From Dethiosulfatibacter sp. (GTDB lineage Bacteria; Bacillota; Clostridia; Tissierellales; Dethiosulfatibacteraceae), in assembly GCA_030591825.1 (NCBI GenBank), contig JAUVAG010000093.1, forward strand, positions 1 to 5,885: DNA of 5,885 nucleotides, written 5' to 3'. A program made the position numbers and the translations under genes. The notes beneath the pieces were generated by a model. The model did not search any database and was not told the DNA's origin. It was given only the letters and a program-made list of their open reading frames with translations. Positions 5,363 to 5,885 of this stretch are shown piece after piece (the first letter of the stretch is position 1; the number at the start of each line of letters is the position of its first letter).

Positions 5363-5653
5363 ATGGTAGCAGGTGTAAATTCTATAAAATCAATATTTAG
5401 TAACAATTTTGCCAGTAGAAGCAAGGGCAATAATGTGGATGAAAATCTTACAAAGGCAAGAGTCAACAGAGAATATCTAGTCAAGCATATAGAAACCGAC
5501 GACAAAGAAATGAAGGATTTTCTCTTTACGCTTGGATGTTATGAGGGAGAGAGAATAACTGTTATTTCAGTCCTTTCAGATAATTATATTGTTTCAATAA
5601 AAGATGCAAGATATAGCATTGACAGAGAATTGGCGGCAGCTATAATAGTATAG
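5363..5653 (+). CDS. feoA: FeoA family ferrous iron transport accessory protein
   Basis: The 96-residue protein has a recognisable FeoA core from about residue 34: REYLVKHIETDDKEMKDFLF (36-55), TLGCYEGERITVISV (56-70) and NYIVSIKDARYSIDRELAAAI (74-94). This is the small SH3-like fold that works with the cytoplasmic side of FeoB. The start is set by AGGAGG at 5352-5357, 5 nt before the ATG. The first 30 or so residues (MVAGVNSIKSIFSNNFASRS onward) are a polar extension beyond typical FeoA proteins of about 75 residues; a GTG at codon 25 is the only later alternative, with a weaker AAGGG site. FeoA is cytoplasmic and is thought to modulate FeoB transport. The feoB gene follows after 112 nt. Expression is probably iron-repressed through the operator at the promoter. 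Confidence 0.9.
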   Translation: MVAGVNSIKSIFSNNFASRSKGNNVDENLTKARVNREYLVKHIETDDKEMKDFLFTLGCYEGERITVISVLSDNYIVSIKDARYSIDRELAAAIIV

Positions 5654-5662
5654 CATTCTGAG

Positions 5663-5682
5663 GATCCGGTGGGAACCGGGTT
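5663..5682 (+). other. Short stem-loop with GNRA tetraloop in the feoA-feoB spacer
   Basis: CCGGT (5666-5670) pairs with ACCGG (5675-5679) around the loop GGGA, which fits the GNRA tetraloop rule. Pairing can extend outward to 5663/5682 with two G-U pairs. It is GC-rich compared with its surroundings, so it should fold stably in mRNA. It abuts and slightly overlaps the larger palindrome at 5679-5705. Confidence 0.5.
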
Positions 5683-5705
5683 AACTTTTTTACAAAAAGT
5701 TAACC
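5679..5705. repeat. 12-bp perfect palindrome with 3-nt centre between feoA and feoB
   Basis: GGTTAACTTTTT (5679-5690) is exactly complementary to AAAAAGTTAACC (5694-5705), with TAC between. No T run follows, so it is not a standard intrinsic terminator. Each arm carries the GGTTAACTTT element also found in the feoA leader. It may be a DNA operator or an mRNA hairpin that sets the ratio of feoA to feoB message. Confidence 0.6.
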
Positions 5706-5714
5706 ACGAGCAAC

Positions 5715-5733
5715 ATTGATTCTGTTTATCAAT
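5715..5733. repeat. Inverted repeat upstream of feoB
   Basis: ATTGAT (5715-5720) pairs with ATCAAT (5728-5733) around 7 nt. The inner TGATTCTGTTTATCA matches 11 of 14 defined positions of the Fur 7-1-7 consensus, so it could be a weak second Fur-type site. I see no convincing promoter beside it. Confidence 0.3.
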
Positions 5734-5765
5734 AACAACACTAAAGCAATTATTTGGAGGATATT

Positions 5766-5885
5766 ATGAAATTTGCACTAACAGGTAATCCTAACAGTGG
5801 AAAAACGACAATGTTCAATGGCATAACTGGCAAAATAGAACATGTTGGTAACTGGGCGGGAGTTACAATCGACAAAAAAGAAGGA
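5766..5885 (+). CDS. feoB: FeoB ferrous iron transporter, N-terminal 40 residues only
   Basis: The gene is cut by the right edge. The visible 40 residues begin MKFALTGNPNSGKTTMFNGI and include the G1/Walker A motif GNPNSGKT (7-14) and VGNWAGVTIDKKEG (27-40), the switch I region with the FeoB-typical GNW-GVT. These are the start of the cytoplasmic GTPase domain of FeoB; the transmembrane Fe(II) channel should follow outside the window. GGAGG at 5756-5760 lies 5 nt before the ATG. The start aligns directly with the G domain, so nothing is missing at the N-terminus. The spacer to feoA is long for a feoAB pair and contains several hairpins. Confidence 0.95.
   Translation, partial: MKFALTGNPNSGKTTMFNGITGKIEHVGNWAGVTIDKKEG

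Noticed and set aside
5654..5765. Known NiCo-type or other named metal riboswitch before feoB
   Set aside because: The hairpins do not show a conserved multi-stem junction that I can match to a named class.

Overview
The window is low-GC DNA with strong GGAGG-type ribosome binding sites and lysine/isoleucine-rich proteins. Its gene families are typical of anaerobic Firmicutes, probably Clostridia or Tissierellia; the species cannot be fixed from this sequence. It is ordinary chromosomal DNA. No tRNA, rRNA, CRISPR array or transposase gene is visible.

Left half (about 1-2790), all on the minus strand. Read in the direction of transcription, this is an ECF-type sigma factor gene (2666-2107, broken by a single-base frameshift near 2580), its overlapping membrane anti-sigma factor with a DUF4367-like outer domain (2123-1389), a small secreted protein (1309-884) and a secreted C39-like papain-fold cysteine peptidase (846-139). 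A candidate promoter unlike the housekeeping type (about 1376-1342) lies between the regulatory pair and the two exported proteins. The simplest model is an envelope-signal module: the anti-sigma factor holds the sigma factor at the membrane, and released sigma switches on the two secreted products. The frameshift questions whether the sigma factor still works in this strain or assembly. A 17-bp perfect hairpin follows the peptidase gene, and the first ten codons of one more minus-strand gene touch the left edge.

Middle (2667-3029) is a divergent intergenic region. It holds candidate promoters for both directions, a leader hairpin, an 11-bp inverted repeat bounding about 105 bp, and a small orphan terminator-like hairpin.

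Right half (3030-5885), all on the plus strand. A tightly packed run encodes a zinc-ribbon membrane protein, the SfsA nuclease (1-nt overlap), a ThiS/MoaD-like sulfur-carrier protein (11-nt overlap) and a two-domain DtxR-family metal regulator. Next comes a well-formed promoter whose -35 box lies inside a near-perfect Fur-type palindrome, then feoA and the start of feoB (cut by the window edge), the ferrous iron uptake system. The DtxR protein keeps the Met/Cys/Glu/His metal ligands of iron-sensing family members, so it is a natural candidate regulator of feoAB. The 10-mer GGTTAACTTT lies just downstream of the feoA promoter and recurs as both arms of a 12-bp perfect palindrome between feoA and feoB. 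This repeated element is the best candidate here for undescribed regulation. I see no clearly new multi-gene system.
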